The position numbers were made by a program, and so were the translations under genes. Below the pieces are notes generated by a model that saw only the letters and a program-made list of their open reading frames with translations, did not search any database and had not been told where the DNA came from. Below are positions 26,101 to 37,734 of a stretch of 64,000 nucleotides of DNA, in pieces. Within the stretch, counting starts at the first letter, position 1, and each line of letters opens with the position of its first letter. Source of the stretch: Pocillopora verrucosa (lineage: Eukaryota > Cnidaria > Anthozoa > Scleractinia > Pocilloporidae); the NCBI RefSeq assembly GCF_036669915.1, contig NC_089314.1:9223458-9287457 (forward strand). The letters run 5' to 3'.

Positions 26101-27787
26101 TCCACTGATTTTAGAGATCACACTTTTGCAGCCAGTGAGATTTTTAAGAATCCCTGTTCCTGTCACATGATCAGCATGGACATGTGTATTCACTGATGGA
26201 ATTAAATTGAAATTAATTTTTTAAAAAAATCAGCAAAAAAAGAAATTGATGTCAGCTGCTGTGCAGAACTCTAAGAATAGGCACACAAATTATTTTTTGT
26301 GCTTCTCTGAAAAGGAGGGACTTCTTGTAGTCTATTGGACCATAATGTAATGAATCTCTTGCACAGTTCTGCAAATGGCAGATTAATTATCGTCTTGAAA
26401 CATTTATTGATATCATTACTAACTTGCGTAAATAAGTTTAAGGTCCAATTCTTTTGCTACTCTCTGTCTCTCTCAACCTGCAAATAAAAATGCTATATGA
26501 GCTTACAGGGTGGTATGATTTTAAATTGCAGTGTTACTTTGTAACTCCCAAGTCACCAAAAAAAAGTTGTCATTTTCCATAACACTTTTTGCAGAGTTTC
26601 CTTTCTTTCAAGTTGTATCAGTTAAGATTGAAGGTTTGGACAATTCAATCAGCTTATGTTCTGATATTGATGTTTATCAATGGAGGTTTTTACCAAAAGT
26701 TTAGGTAATCAGAGTAAATTTGAGCCAAGGGAAAGTAAAATTAATGAGTTAACGTGGAGTTCAAGTTAACTGACCGTGAGTATGAGTCTGGTAAAATGGG
26801 GTCAAATCGGAGTGAGATCAGATCTTGTTTGAATTAGCAGGAGGAGGTGGTGGGGGGGGGGGGTTGAGTCAGCCACGCTTAAATTGGCAGGGTTCTTACT
26901 ACCTTTAATTATTTATAAATATTTCACAAACCTGGGTGTCGACAGGGTCAATGAGAACGGCCACCCTAGTTTAGGACATCCCAGTAAGTAAGTGTAGGTA
27001 AATGACTCCAAGTCAAATAGCTAAAGTAAAATTACAAATGGTCATCAAAAGAGGAAACATTTAGCTAACTCATCTTACAAAATGAATCCTTTATCTCCAA
27101 ATAAATGATCAGAATTATAGTAAAACTACAGAATACAGGGCCACTTAAAATTTACATCTCATTGAATCATAATACATTCTTTTGTGTCTTGCCTTTTCTT
27201 CAAAGCATGCTGACAAGGTGGACCCCAGTGGCCCTGGAATGTGTAGTTGCTCCAGAAAAAATTTTCCCACTAAACAGCTATGTACAGTAACTGTGTATCT
27301 AAGAACTCTATTTTTCCGTGTAAAATGGTAGAGGAAAGAAAATCCTACTCAAAAAGATATGTTTGTTTGTTCTCTGCAAATGTTTGCTGGATAACATATT
27401 GGGATTGTGAGGATAAACCGTATGTTGACCTCTTGGAGGTAAACGAGAGCCACGTCCCGCATACACGCCCCCTTTTTCTCACCAATCCTGTTCACCTTTC
27501 ACTCGACCACTTTTGGGTCATGCCGTCTGTTAATATTTGTTGATATCTACGGCAGCATAAGTTTCCTGGAAATTCTTGAAGCACAGGGAGAAAAACGAAC
27601 AGCTGGATCGTTTTAATGTGCGTTTGAAAATGGACGTGAAAAATTGCACGAATGGAAACAAATGTAGACAGTTCACTCGAACGACCGGGAAACAGGAAAG
27701 CTGCAACAGATCGACTTCCCTGAATCAAATCTTGGGGTTACCCCAACTCACCTGTCGGAAAATAACGCTTGCTCTATTCCCTGCCAT
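23175..27787 (-). CDS. ETHE1: ETHE1-type persulfide dioxygenase, nine exons, three apparent one-base deletions
   Basis: Exons: 27752-27787, 26932-27020, 26424-26477, 26047-26192, 25635-25670, 24873-24965, 24170-24259, 23853-23969, 23175-23248. The family oxidises glutathione persulfide to sulfite in mitochondria using a mononuclear iron. Visible hallmarks are [11 protein letters not shown] (metallo-beta-lactamase HxHxDH motif), [27 protein letters not shown] and NPRLTKS, ending AVPLNVMCG plus a short tail. The expected length is about 245 residues, near the family norm. Exons 2, 3 and 5 (89, 54 and 36 bases) are each one base short of the length that fits the phases of their neighbours; the PGHT ligand motif is itself disrupted in exon 5. 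Splice sites elsewhere are good. It is either a recent pseudogene or a sequence with small indel errors. It is divergent from tectonic and probably shares its promoter. Confidence 0.85.
23318..23600. repeat. CAGTCAGC-type tetranucleotide array in the last ETHE1 intron
   Basis: Repeated CAGTCAGCCAGTCAGT-like sequence lies between ETHE1 exons 8 and 9. It reads as a Gln/Ser-rich open frame on the plus strand, which is a by-product of the repeat. The motif resembles the GTCA arrays at 6.4 and 13.3 kb. Confidence 0.75.
25711..25923. mobile_element. Small inverted-repeat element (MITE-like), copy in an ETHE1 intron
   Basis: It starts TTAATCCTTTCACTCCC and ends with ATGGGATTCAAAGGTTAA, and shares TAATTCTCCTTACTGTCT and ATATTGTAAGGAGAAATT with the copy at 43279-43490. 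Related elements with the same kind of ends occur in most introns of the right half of the window. Confidence 0.65.
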
Positions 27788-27965
27788 GATGAGACGATCA
27801 CGTTGAAGCTTAGTAAGTCCGTGACAGTGGTAAGAAGATCAGTAATCTGTTGCAACTTTAAAGTTTTTGACGAAATTTATTACTGATATTGACTTCGTTC
27901 CAGTCCACACTCATTCTGTATTTTGCAACGTTCAAAGGTTTCTGGGATGCATGTTTCTATGCAAA
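27788..27965. promoter_or_regulatory. Probable shared divergent promoter of ETHE1 and tectonic
   Basis: Only 178 bases separate the two start codons, which point away from each other, so both transcripts must start in or near this segment. No TATA box is evident. Half sites such as GTTGCAAC near 27849 and TTGCAACG near 27923 recall parts of the RFX X-box used by ciliary genes, but no full X-box is present. Confidence 0.5.
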
Positions 27966-30900
27966 ATGGCGGCAGATTTGTTTTGGACAACATTTTTTAC
28001 AATTCTCTTCTTCGCCTTACCAGCGTTGATAAGAAGTCAAAGTAATAGAACTGTTTTTTCTCCCTCGTCTACGTCAGGTAGGTAATTTGCACGATATGGA
28101 TTGTTCTCCCTCTGGGTTGCGTGAATTTCAACACGATCTTCAGTATTTAGCTAATGGTCTGCAATATTTCGACAGTTGCATCATCTTTTGTACTATTAAA
28201 ATATCGATGGTGAACCATTATTAGTGTGTAAACGTGGAAAGGCTCACGCAACATCCTATCACCACTGTTACATAAGTAGATCCCCGATCACTCTCTTTTT
28301 AATTGCATTGCCTGTATTTCGATGCTTTTCCTGGACTGTAACTAGTCAATTGACATTACAGAAATATACTTAACTCGTTGGTTATATTATTTGGCGTGTC
28401 TTTCTATTGTTCATTTAAATCTTCATTAACGTATGTTCTCTCAGACATGGTTTGATGCCACTCTGGTGTAAAGATTTAATGAATGAAACCGAGAAGTTAC
28501 AATTCATGAACCTAAATAGTCTTCTCAATTTCTTTTATATCCGAAGCTTTTCTTATCAATCATCCTACGTGCACTATTTTTGGAAAATCTTCCATCCCAT
28601 GAAATTTCTTCTTTCTTACGTACCAAACTGTCTGTAGCACTTTTTTGCTTTTTGTATTGTCATGATTTGTGCTTGTTGCAGTCATTCTTGGACACAAATT
28701 TGGAGGAAGCTATTGAGATATTCTTCCCTGGAAACATTTTATCTTTTCAAATTATTTGTGTAACTCCCCTTTAACATCTTCCTTCTATCAGTAAATTCCC
28801 TCAGTCTTGCATTTTGGTTGACATTTTAAAATGCAGAATGTAAACTTTTAAGATTTCTTGAATGGAAGGAGTCATGAGACTGTTGTGAATGTTCTTGTAT
28901 TATGAGTTCAAAGATCAGTTGGTCCCAACACATTTCGATCAAGATTTTTCAGCAACTTTTAAGATTTCTTGAATGGAAGGAGTCATGAGACTGTTGTGAA
29001 TGTTCTTGTATTATGAGTTCAAAGATCAGTTGGTCCCAACACATTTCGATCAAGATTTTTCAGCAACAAACCCTTGTGCTGTAAGTGGGCATCCATTTGT
29101 TCTCGTAGGGAACATTAAATTTGTTGAACATGTTTATTAATTTTGTTAGAAAACATTTGCATCACTCTAGGGAAAAATACAGTACCAGCCCAGTGGTCAC
29201 ATGTGCTCATATGCATACATTTGATCAGCTATGGGTGCATAGTACATTAATACCATAACTTATTCTGATTTTGAAAGGTTGTACCTGTGATCTAACTGGT
29301 AATGGGTGTGATGTGAATTGTTGCTGTGATACTGACTGTACCACAGTAGATCAACAGTCATTTACAGAATGCAGAGACAATGATGTCAAGTATGTTTTCT
29401 TTTGTTTCCATGCTGAAACAAGACATATCAGCTTTCTGGTGTTGCTGTATTCAAAGTTTTTATTTTTTTAGAATAAACTAATGCTAACTTTTATCAAATT
29501 TTATACTGGATATGAAGTGAAGTCAACTGAAAATGAGGATCTATCTCTAGAATTGTGCTGATTTTTTTGTGAATCAAAAAAGAGAGGTTATTTCTATATA
29601 GTTTTAATATTTAAAAAATAACCTGGATTTTGGTCTTTGAGTTATAATTGTGTGTTCTCTGGCAGTCGAGATAGCAGAGTGTGTGTTTCCGAAAGAAGTT
29701 ATTTTTAAGCAAAACACCAAGTTTTTGACGGAAAACTTAACCAGGGCACTGGTTTGTTCTGTATTGTCAGAGACAACTGTGAGTAAATTGATTTAAAAGT
29801 AAGCACTTAAAGGAATTATTAGTCTGTGTAAAATGCAAATGCTTAAACTTTATTTGACTTGAGATAGACAACAATTGATAACAGAATTTAAGAGGCACCT
29901 CAATTAAGCAGACAATACAATGAAGAGGGTGCCCTTTGGTTCCACTTAACCCTTGGACCCCTAAGAGAGAAACCAGCATCTAATTCTCGTATTAATATCC
30001 ACCCCTGAATCACACATTTAAGGTTATGAGAATAAAGGGAATGATTCACCAACCACAGAATCTCTTAGATTATTAAATAAATTCGCCTTTTCAGCCATCT
30101 TAGGGAAATGTGTGGTGAGCAATCAGTAAGGAAAATATACATACTGATACTTGGGCATTAAGGGTTATTAAGGGAGATTTGACAGTAACCTTTTTTTTTT
30201 TATTTTAATGGCAAATAAAATATTCTTGGTAGCTTATAGTATGGGAAATGCACTATGGGTATATATCTAGCACATGACTGCATGTTTCACTTAACTCACT
30301 GTATGCAATAAAGCTACACGCATAGTTGTGTATAATTAAGACATATCCTGAAACTTTAAATGATCAAAGGTGAAATTAGATGGAATTACAACTGTACCTT
30401 TATGTCACATTTTAGATAATTTTCCAAAGTTGCCGTGTAAATTGTTGCTGTCTTTGCTAATTATTGATTTGCAGATGAATCTCGCAATTTTTATAATGAT
30501 GTGCAGACTGCTACTACCAGTGAAGAATTCTCTAACTTAAAGAGTCAATCAGCAACTGCTACTGTGTATGATTACAGTGGACAGTCAGATACAAGTTCTT
30601 CAGGATCAACCTCATACATGGTAATCACCTACAGAAAAATTAATGATCTATGGAGACTTTTTTAATAGCGAGCTATAAAAATAACACCAGCCAGCAAAGG
30701 TAAAAATATATTTCAGATCAAGACAGGTAAATTACTGTTTTCAATTGTCATTTTTAAGTGGCCAATGCTTCCCAAACAAGCAAAATTATATACAGTGGTA
30801 AGCAGAAACCCTGGCTGCTGGTGTTTTATCAGGACGCTGTTACAGTATGTAAGCCAGGAAGTGTTGTTTGCATACATTAATTGGAGACCTACATGTGTAT

Positions 30901-31361
30901 ATTGTACACTCTGCTCGTGAAATTTCTTAGGAGAAGTAAATCAAAATCTAGCTAGCTGTTCTCACTTTTCTTTGCGTTCCATTCATTTGCTTGTCTTTTG
31001 AGTTCTCACAAGAAATGTCTGCTGGGATCATGACTTTGCATGTATCCACATCAGGGATGTTAGATACTACCAAGATATCCTTGTAGTTTTGACATCTGCT
31101 ATGTACCCTTACTTCTTATAGGTGGGTGATCCAATCATTCTTCAATTTAACAATGGTGCAAAAGGATTCCTAGTCCTACCCAGACCCTTGCTTGGAGGTG
31201 AATGTGATGACAGGAGTGCTGCAGGTACCTGTACATGTATGCAAGAAAAGAAAAAATCTTGGCACCTGACTTTTATAGAAGAAGGCAGAGTTCACATTTA
31301 GGATCAATCTCATTTTATATTTATATTTGAAACAACTTTATTTCAATAATAGCATATAACA

Positions 31362-31394
<33 letters not shown>

Positions 31395-34300
31395 AAAAGG
31401 GTTATAGAAGGAAGGAACTTAATCCTCATTGTAAACTATACCCCAGATATAAAAATTTAATACTATGCAAAACACATACATATACTGAAACATTTTACAT
31501 ACAAGCATATATCTATATAAATATAAAATCTAAATAAAGAAGACAAATTTTGTTTAAAATTATAATTAAATAATGTATAATACATAGAATAATTTAATTT
31601 TGTAATTATAGGCCTAGTTAAATAATGTTGATTTTAGAGCTTTCTTAAAAGCATTCATTGAGTCAAGTTCAACTACTGATGACAGCATCTAACTCTTACA
31701 AAGATTTACTTACTTTACCTCAGTGAATGTAAGTAATGATGCTAATTTTTCTCTTTCTTCTAGGATATCGTCAGGATGCTAGCACAGAGTGCACCAGAAC
31801 CATTACAGATTTGACTACAGAATGTGAATCAAATGCAGTACTAAGTGCTAGAAGTTATTTTGAAGGCTTTGAGGTTGTTAAGGTAAAGAGTCTTTTGCAT
31901 CCTCTATTTTACATCTTTTAGGAAAATTTAGCCTGCGCAACAGGAACTTGTTGAGAGTGGCATTAAAAACTGACCAATGAGATCAAAATGTATTATATTA
32001 CTTCTGGGTTGCACTTCTCAGTCCAATTCACTTGTATACCTGGTTTATACGAGGGCCTACAACACTGACAAATCAGCAATGATTTATGAATTAAAGCTGT
32101 GTTCCTATGTGAAGAGAGTACATTGCCTTTGCCACATGATTATTGCAATAAAGGTAAAGTCTGTACTCAAGCTGAATGGCCTATCCAGTCAGAGCTTATA
32201 TAGGTTTCCATAGCTTGAAGCGACCAGAAGTATTGCTACTTCCCCCCCTGGATGTGATGCCAATCAATTGTAAAGTTATCCCCCAACATTTTGTCAGGCT
32301 TCCTTGAAATTATGGCAGTACCCAATAATACTCCTGACAGAAGAACTGTGAAAGTCAAGTGTTTTATCCAAGAACACAACGCAATAGTCAGGCCTCAAAC
32401 CTGGACCACTTGACCCAAAGTCCAGTGCACTGACAAGCAGGTCACCACATCTCCCACCGAATTTTGTGATACTAGTCTTGTATTGATGGAACTAAATTAG
32501 CAGTGATAAATCTGTCATCCTACAAGGCTTTATCTCTGCACTGTGAATAACATACATGTCTAAATTTGTGTGCATGCAGAATCCTGCCATCATCCCATCA
32601 AATAGTACAGTCACCAACTCAACCAACAACTCAACTAGCCCTGTCAGTAACTCTGTAGCTGTTGAAGTCAAACAGCCTGTGTTGTGTAAAACAAACCTTG
32701 GTATACCAATTCAGTGCTCCTTCACTTTACCCCCACATCCGACTTTAGATGCTCAAAACAAGACATGTAATGATGTTACTTATGAGGTAAGCAAAATTAA
32801 CCAAATGATGATTGAAGCTCTCTTGTTGGGCAATTTAGCCAGATCACTCATTATATCAGTTATGAACACCCTCACGAAACCCTGTTTGAATTCCAACGCA
32901 TATAGGAAGTTTATGTTTATACATTATGGTGGTCATACTTGCACAGGTTACAATATTATGATACGGTCAGCTTTCTCTTTACAGCCAGTTTTGTAGGTGA
33001 CCACTTCCTCAACAACCACTTTGTAAAATACTATTACTTTTGTTTGTTAGTTAAATAGTGGTTCAAAACCTCTCCCGTAGCCAATTGCTTGTCAATTTTG
33101 TCAGGGGGCAACAACCTCTTTAAAGGCCAGAAATTCAGAAAGTTATTTTGTTCAGTGCTTCCAATTGATGACACTCCACAAATTTAGGGAAATTTTGATG
33201 TTACTTAGCTGCCATCACGAAGATCTCTTTTTGCAAAAAAATAATGTCCTGTTCAGCCGGTGGCTTATTGAACTCTCTTAGAAATTTAGCGTAGTGGAGT
33301 TGCAAAAACAAACGGCAAGTCTGCCTGTTAGAGTTTGATTCTCAACCAGTTGCTTTGTTTTCACTGATGAGAGAGGAATGACTGTTAGGGACAGTTACTG
33401 TCATAATATTTGATATGTGGATCCAATCCCATTTTTGCTGGCCAGGTGTCATATACAATACTTTATTCCAATGACTCAACTGACATTGTGTCAGTGCTGG
33501 CTGAGTTTGTATTGGGAAGCATCACAGCAGAAGACAGAGTGGCCCTGAGGCAAAAAGTCTCCGTCAGGTTTCTAAAGGTATTGTAATCATTAACAGCAAA
33601 CTATTTTTTCACTCGTAACATATTGATACAACATTTGTAGTCTTTCAAGGAGAGCAAACTATAAAATACCTGTAATTTGTTTTGCTGCGTTAAAATTGTA
33701 TTTCATTGTTTTCTACTGTAAATGGTTTGAATGGTTTGTTTTATTTGCCATATGATTATATGTAATATCATATAATACAACATAACAGGCAGCACTGAAA
33801 CCCCCTGGATCAGACTACCCAACCAAATTGTTTATTATTAGCTTCTTCGTCGCTTAAAGTATGCTAGGATGTGATGCTTAGGTGTGCATGTGTTTTCTTT
33901 TAATGTACCTTCAGTGAATTAAATATTGAATGAATACATTGTTTTTATGCAAATTTCGTAGGCCGGAAGTGAAGACAACACATTCAAGAGATCAGGCAAT
34001 CCTGGTTACATTGTTGGCGAACCTCTGGTTGCAGGCAAACTGACCACAGATAGTAACAAGTATCTTTTTTTCTTTTTTTCTTAAATCTTTCTATAGAAGA
34101 CAGACCGAGTACTTCTGGCGACTTAGACTAGAAGTATGACAGTAGAAATGTCGCGATCCTCAATTTCTAACTTGACTCGGGAATCGATCATGTATCGTGA
34201 GATAAACGAATGACAGTTTACCTATCAATACAAGATCGTATATTTTCTGTGTAAGGCGTCTGCGAATCAGACGAAAATGAACGAGTTCCGGCTTTTTTTG

Positions 34301-36903
34301 TTTGTGGTGATTGTGATCGCTGCTAGATGTTTTGCATCGAGCAAAGCAGGAAAACTGCTTTTGGTCTTTTTGTGGTTAAGTGCTTGTGTATCTTGTGGAT
34401 TTTCCTCGACATTTGGTAGGGAGGCGATCGCTCTGAACAGCGACCGTAACACTTGGCTAACAATCATCAGTCCTACAGCAGGTGGAACTTGCTGCAGTAA
34501 CTGCACTGATCGTACCTCGGTAGCATTTGGGGTAGACATGCGCACTGGCTGCACTATCAGGTAATGATGTGAGGCCATCTGTTGGCGATAAAGTTATACA
34601 TTATTCTTTTTCTGTTCTAATTGTATGCTCGTAATCTTTGTACCATCTGCTGATTATATAGTATACAAGTAGCTGCTACGTGCAGCTCTTCTAGAGTTCA
34701 TGGTGCGAAATCTGTATCCCAGCGATTAGGGATGTTTGGGTTTTTTTAAAGGGGACCTGCCACCCGAATCTTTTCGCGGAGTTTCCAAAAGTTTCTGAAA
34801 GTTTTTTCGATAAGTAATTAAAAAACTTGGTCTTCAGCGATCTAATTTCTAAAATCAGGGGTTTCTAGAAAGAAAGATTATTACTTCAGTTCGAGTTTGT
34901 CTTACTTTATACATGTGTACTGATTTTGTCGATAGTGGGGAGCTTCAGCACAGGTAGTTTTGTGACGCAAAAAGCAGCAAAAAGTGGAGTGTTCTTTTCT
35001 TTGGCGATCGCTATAGATCCTTTGCCAGCAGCGTTCTATTTATATGTAAAATGCTCAAGCTGGTGATGTTCAGTTGACTTCTTGATGTCAAAACTCGCCA
35101 GAATAAGTTGAATTCTGCTTCCGGTCGTCGCCCACGTCTCCTATACTTCTGCATCAAAATTCATTCATGAGTCAATTTTCAGCTTAGAATTTTCATCAAA
35201 TTTATATGCTGGGTGCGAGATGATATGGGACTGAATTTTCCGACCGCTGGCTTGAAAGTTGGCGGATACAGTTTGTATGATTTATCTGCCAAGTGCGAGA
35301 TGATATGAGACTGAAGTTTTCTACCGCAGGCTTGAAAGTTGGCGGGTACACTTTGTATGATTATTATACGTATTTGACATGATTCTGCAGCGGATGTTAA
35401 TGACATGTTTTATTTCCAGCATCCCGCAGGGATCACAGTTACAGTGCAAGTTGCTTCAAGAAACAGTGTACAACACATTGTTAAGAGACCAACCCACTTA
35501 CGTGGCTTCTTTCGGAAACTCAGATGTGAACAGCGTGGGAGACTGGGTAAAGATTCTTAACACCAAACCCTCGGACGAGGTAAAGTGAACTGTGTTATTC
35601 ACGGTCACTGTTATTGTTGCTGTTGTTTTTGTTGTCGTTGATTACGTTTGAGATAACTTTTTTTCCTTTGCTAACTTTCCACTCAGCCTGTACAAGGAGA
35701 CAATGAGTGTCGGAACATGAGATTGGGGCTTCACATCGAAGTTCTGTTTGCAAATTTTGGTTTCTTAGCCAAACCCCAACCGCGGGTAAGATATTTGAAT
35801 ATATTTTTTGACTACCTATCCCGAGCCTGAGAATATTACTCACAAGAGACGCTATATTTGCGGGCTACTGATTTGTATTCTTCATGATGCACCGTAGGCT
35901 ACAGGTTACTTGAAACAGTTTGCTGCGCGATGTTACACCCAACGCATTCATCGATAGTGATGATATGCTTGCACAAAGGCTCCTGGGTATTCTGAAAAAT
36001 AAAAAAAAAAAAACCGATTCGTAGGATATTACAGACTGAGGTACTTCTCTCAAATGCGTCGCATAACTGACACATCTGTCATGTCTTATCAGGCCCTCGG
36101 TTTTTGCTTCTGGTACTTGAGCATTCTTGAACCGTTTTGGTATGTCAATGTGCATGTAATTTTACGCCCTGCATGTGCAGTCGAACAAAAACAAATGATA
36201 TCAGTCAGATACTTCAACGTCAAGTCTAAAATGGTGATTTACTGTGGAAGAACTCAATGCCGGAAGAGATAGTATAGATTGTAAATTTGTCTTGGTTTTG
36301 TATCAGGTCGTGGGAGTTATGTATACATATGACGAACCGAAAGATGTGCAGTATCAGGTAAGATCACTGTCTTCTAATCGTTCTCAAATCTCTAAGTTTG
36401 AAATTCATTTATCAATGGATTGATAGAATAGCCGAGTATATGACCGAGAAAGGTGGTCAGCTGGAAAATCTACGGACCATTAGGTTTTCGAAGGTAAATT
36501 GTAGTAAATACTGTAACATTTAAACTGCCTGAGGGTGCGGGAAAACGCGTTACCAAGTCGCGATTAGTTTAAGTGTTAAATCTAATGCGTTGAAAAAATG
36601 ACGCCAGTTTTCTGGGCCAATTACGATGTAAGGCGAGTCAAAGAAATCTCGAATTATTTTCGACACTTGATTGAAAATTGCTTCAAGACCCTCAGAGCAT
36701 CAAACCTTCTATCATCTTGCAATTTTTATCCGCAGTGCAGGGGAATTAACTGTCAGCCTGGTAGCTCCAGCCTCGAGCAGCGAGTGGAAGTCGTCTCATC
36801 GGTCGGTTTCGTTGATGTCTCCAACCGACCAGAACCGCTGATCAAACCTGTACCTACCTTTGAGGCTAAAGCAGCGTCCGATTTCTTTTTCCCTTTCTTT
36901 TGA
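27966..36903 (+). CDS. TCTN: Tectonic family protein (ciliary transition zone), fourteen exons
   Basis: Exons: 27966-28077, 29278-29389, 29666-29778, 30475-30620, 31122-31224, 31764-31882, 32580-32786, 33446-33577, 33962-34059, 34420-34560, 35420-35579, 35687-35785, 36307-36357, 36736-36903. All phases agree and total 586 residues, a usual tectonic length. A signal peptide (FWTTFFTILFFALPALI) precedes the Cys-rich signature CTCDLTGNGCDVNCCCDTDC. Later blocks include YMVGDPIILQF, SGNPGYIVGEPLVAG, SVAFGVDMRTGCTI and the C-terminal ASDFFFPFF. Tectonics act with MKS/B9 proteins at the base of cilia to gate membrane proteins. Exon 3 contains an in-frame TAA at 29706-29708 that disappears if two T-runs (29702-29706 and 29722-29726) are each misjudged by one base in opposite senses. 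Which vertebrate paralogue it matches (TCTN1, 2 or 3) I cannot say. Confidence 0.9.
28843..29067. repeat. Tandem duplication, 111-bp period, two identical copies
   Basis: In the first tectonic intron, 28843-28953 is repeated without any difference that I can see at 28954-29064. Landmarks are AAGATTTCTTGAATGGAAGG and ATTTCGATCAAGATTTTTCA. Identity suggests a very recent event or an assembly duplication. Confidence 0.9.
29946..30169. mobile_element. MITE-like element in a tectonic intron
   Basis: The ends TTAACCCTTGGACCCCTAAG and GGCATTAAGGGTTA are inverted. Internal blocks CCACCCCTGAATCACACATTTAAGG and AATAAAGGGAATGATTCACC are shared with the copies near 52.4, 54.4, 55.0 and 59.3 kb (long blocks described by ends only). 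Confidence 0.65.
31356..31394. repeat. (ATT)n microsatellite
   Basis: About a dozen uninterrupted ATT units lie in a tectonic intron. Confidence 0.9.
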
Positions 36904-37734
36904 ACCGATCAGTTTATTGACTAACCACCCTGGTTAGAGCAACTCGTAGACCCAAACGAATTGTCTTCGAAATCGTTTGAGGTGAATTTCATCGCAATTG
37001 TCTCAAGCTTGACGATTGTTTCAGCGTTCACGACGAGTGCTCGGCTATTCCCAGCAAAAGACCATCGTCTCAGAGATTGTATGGTAACGGAGATACAAAT
37101 CTGATAAACTGCTCAGTTTGTAATTTAGAAACTTCTTCAACAAACAGGAGTCCACGGTCAGTGCGGAAGGTACATGGAATGTTTTTTTTTTGTTGAAAGC
37201 AAAGATTCAAGTAATGCGGCAAACTGGTTCGAAATAGTTGGGAAACGATGTGCAAGGATGTACAACCTGCTCGACATCTGAAAAATCAGTTTAACATCGG
37301 ATTGGGGGGAAGAAGGAAGTGGTAGATCAGGCGTTAACGGTGGAAACAAAAACTGGAATGCAGAGAATATGTTGGAGTATCTTTGTGGACTGGTTTTGTG
37401 GAACATGACCAGGTCTAACTACTAACAATGGTTTTATTTATTAAAAAGGAAATTCCAAAGTAACTGATATTACACTGCGGGGTTGTAATTATGATAAAGT
37501 TTGTTGTTTGCACTTGTTTAAATATTCTTGCAAAGGAAAAGTTTTCAGTTAAGTGTGTATCATTTTGATTGTAACGAAGATACACGAAAGTGTGTTAAAG
37601 GATAATACGTCTCATCATATGTATCTCTTTGTTGAATGGATAAATGGATAAAATCCGTGACAATGTTGCTTGAAAATAATGAAAATAAAAATCAGTTTCA
37701 CTCAAATACAAGTGTTTACGGTGACAAATTTATG
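36904..37734. other. Convergent intergenic stretch between tectonic and the coiled-coil gene
   Basis: Both genes end toward this segment. It should hold the 3' UTR of each. A T-run in GTTTTTTTTTTTGTTG near 37180 and AATAAAAATCAG near 37684 are seen; ATAATGAAAATAAAA near 37676 could supply a plus-strand poly(A) signal. No other gene is seen. Confidence 0.4.

Noticed and set aside
27840-27935. RFX X-box in the ETHE1/tectonic promoter
   Set aside because: Only half-site-like GTTGCAAC and TTGCAACG sequences are present, not a spaced pair in the right orientation.
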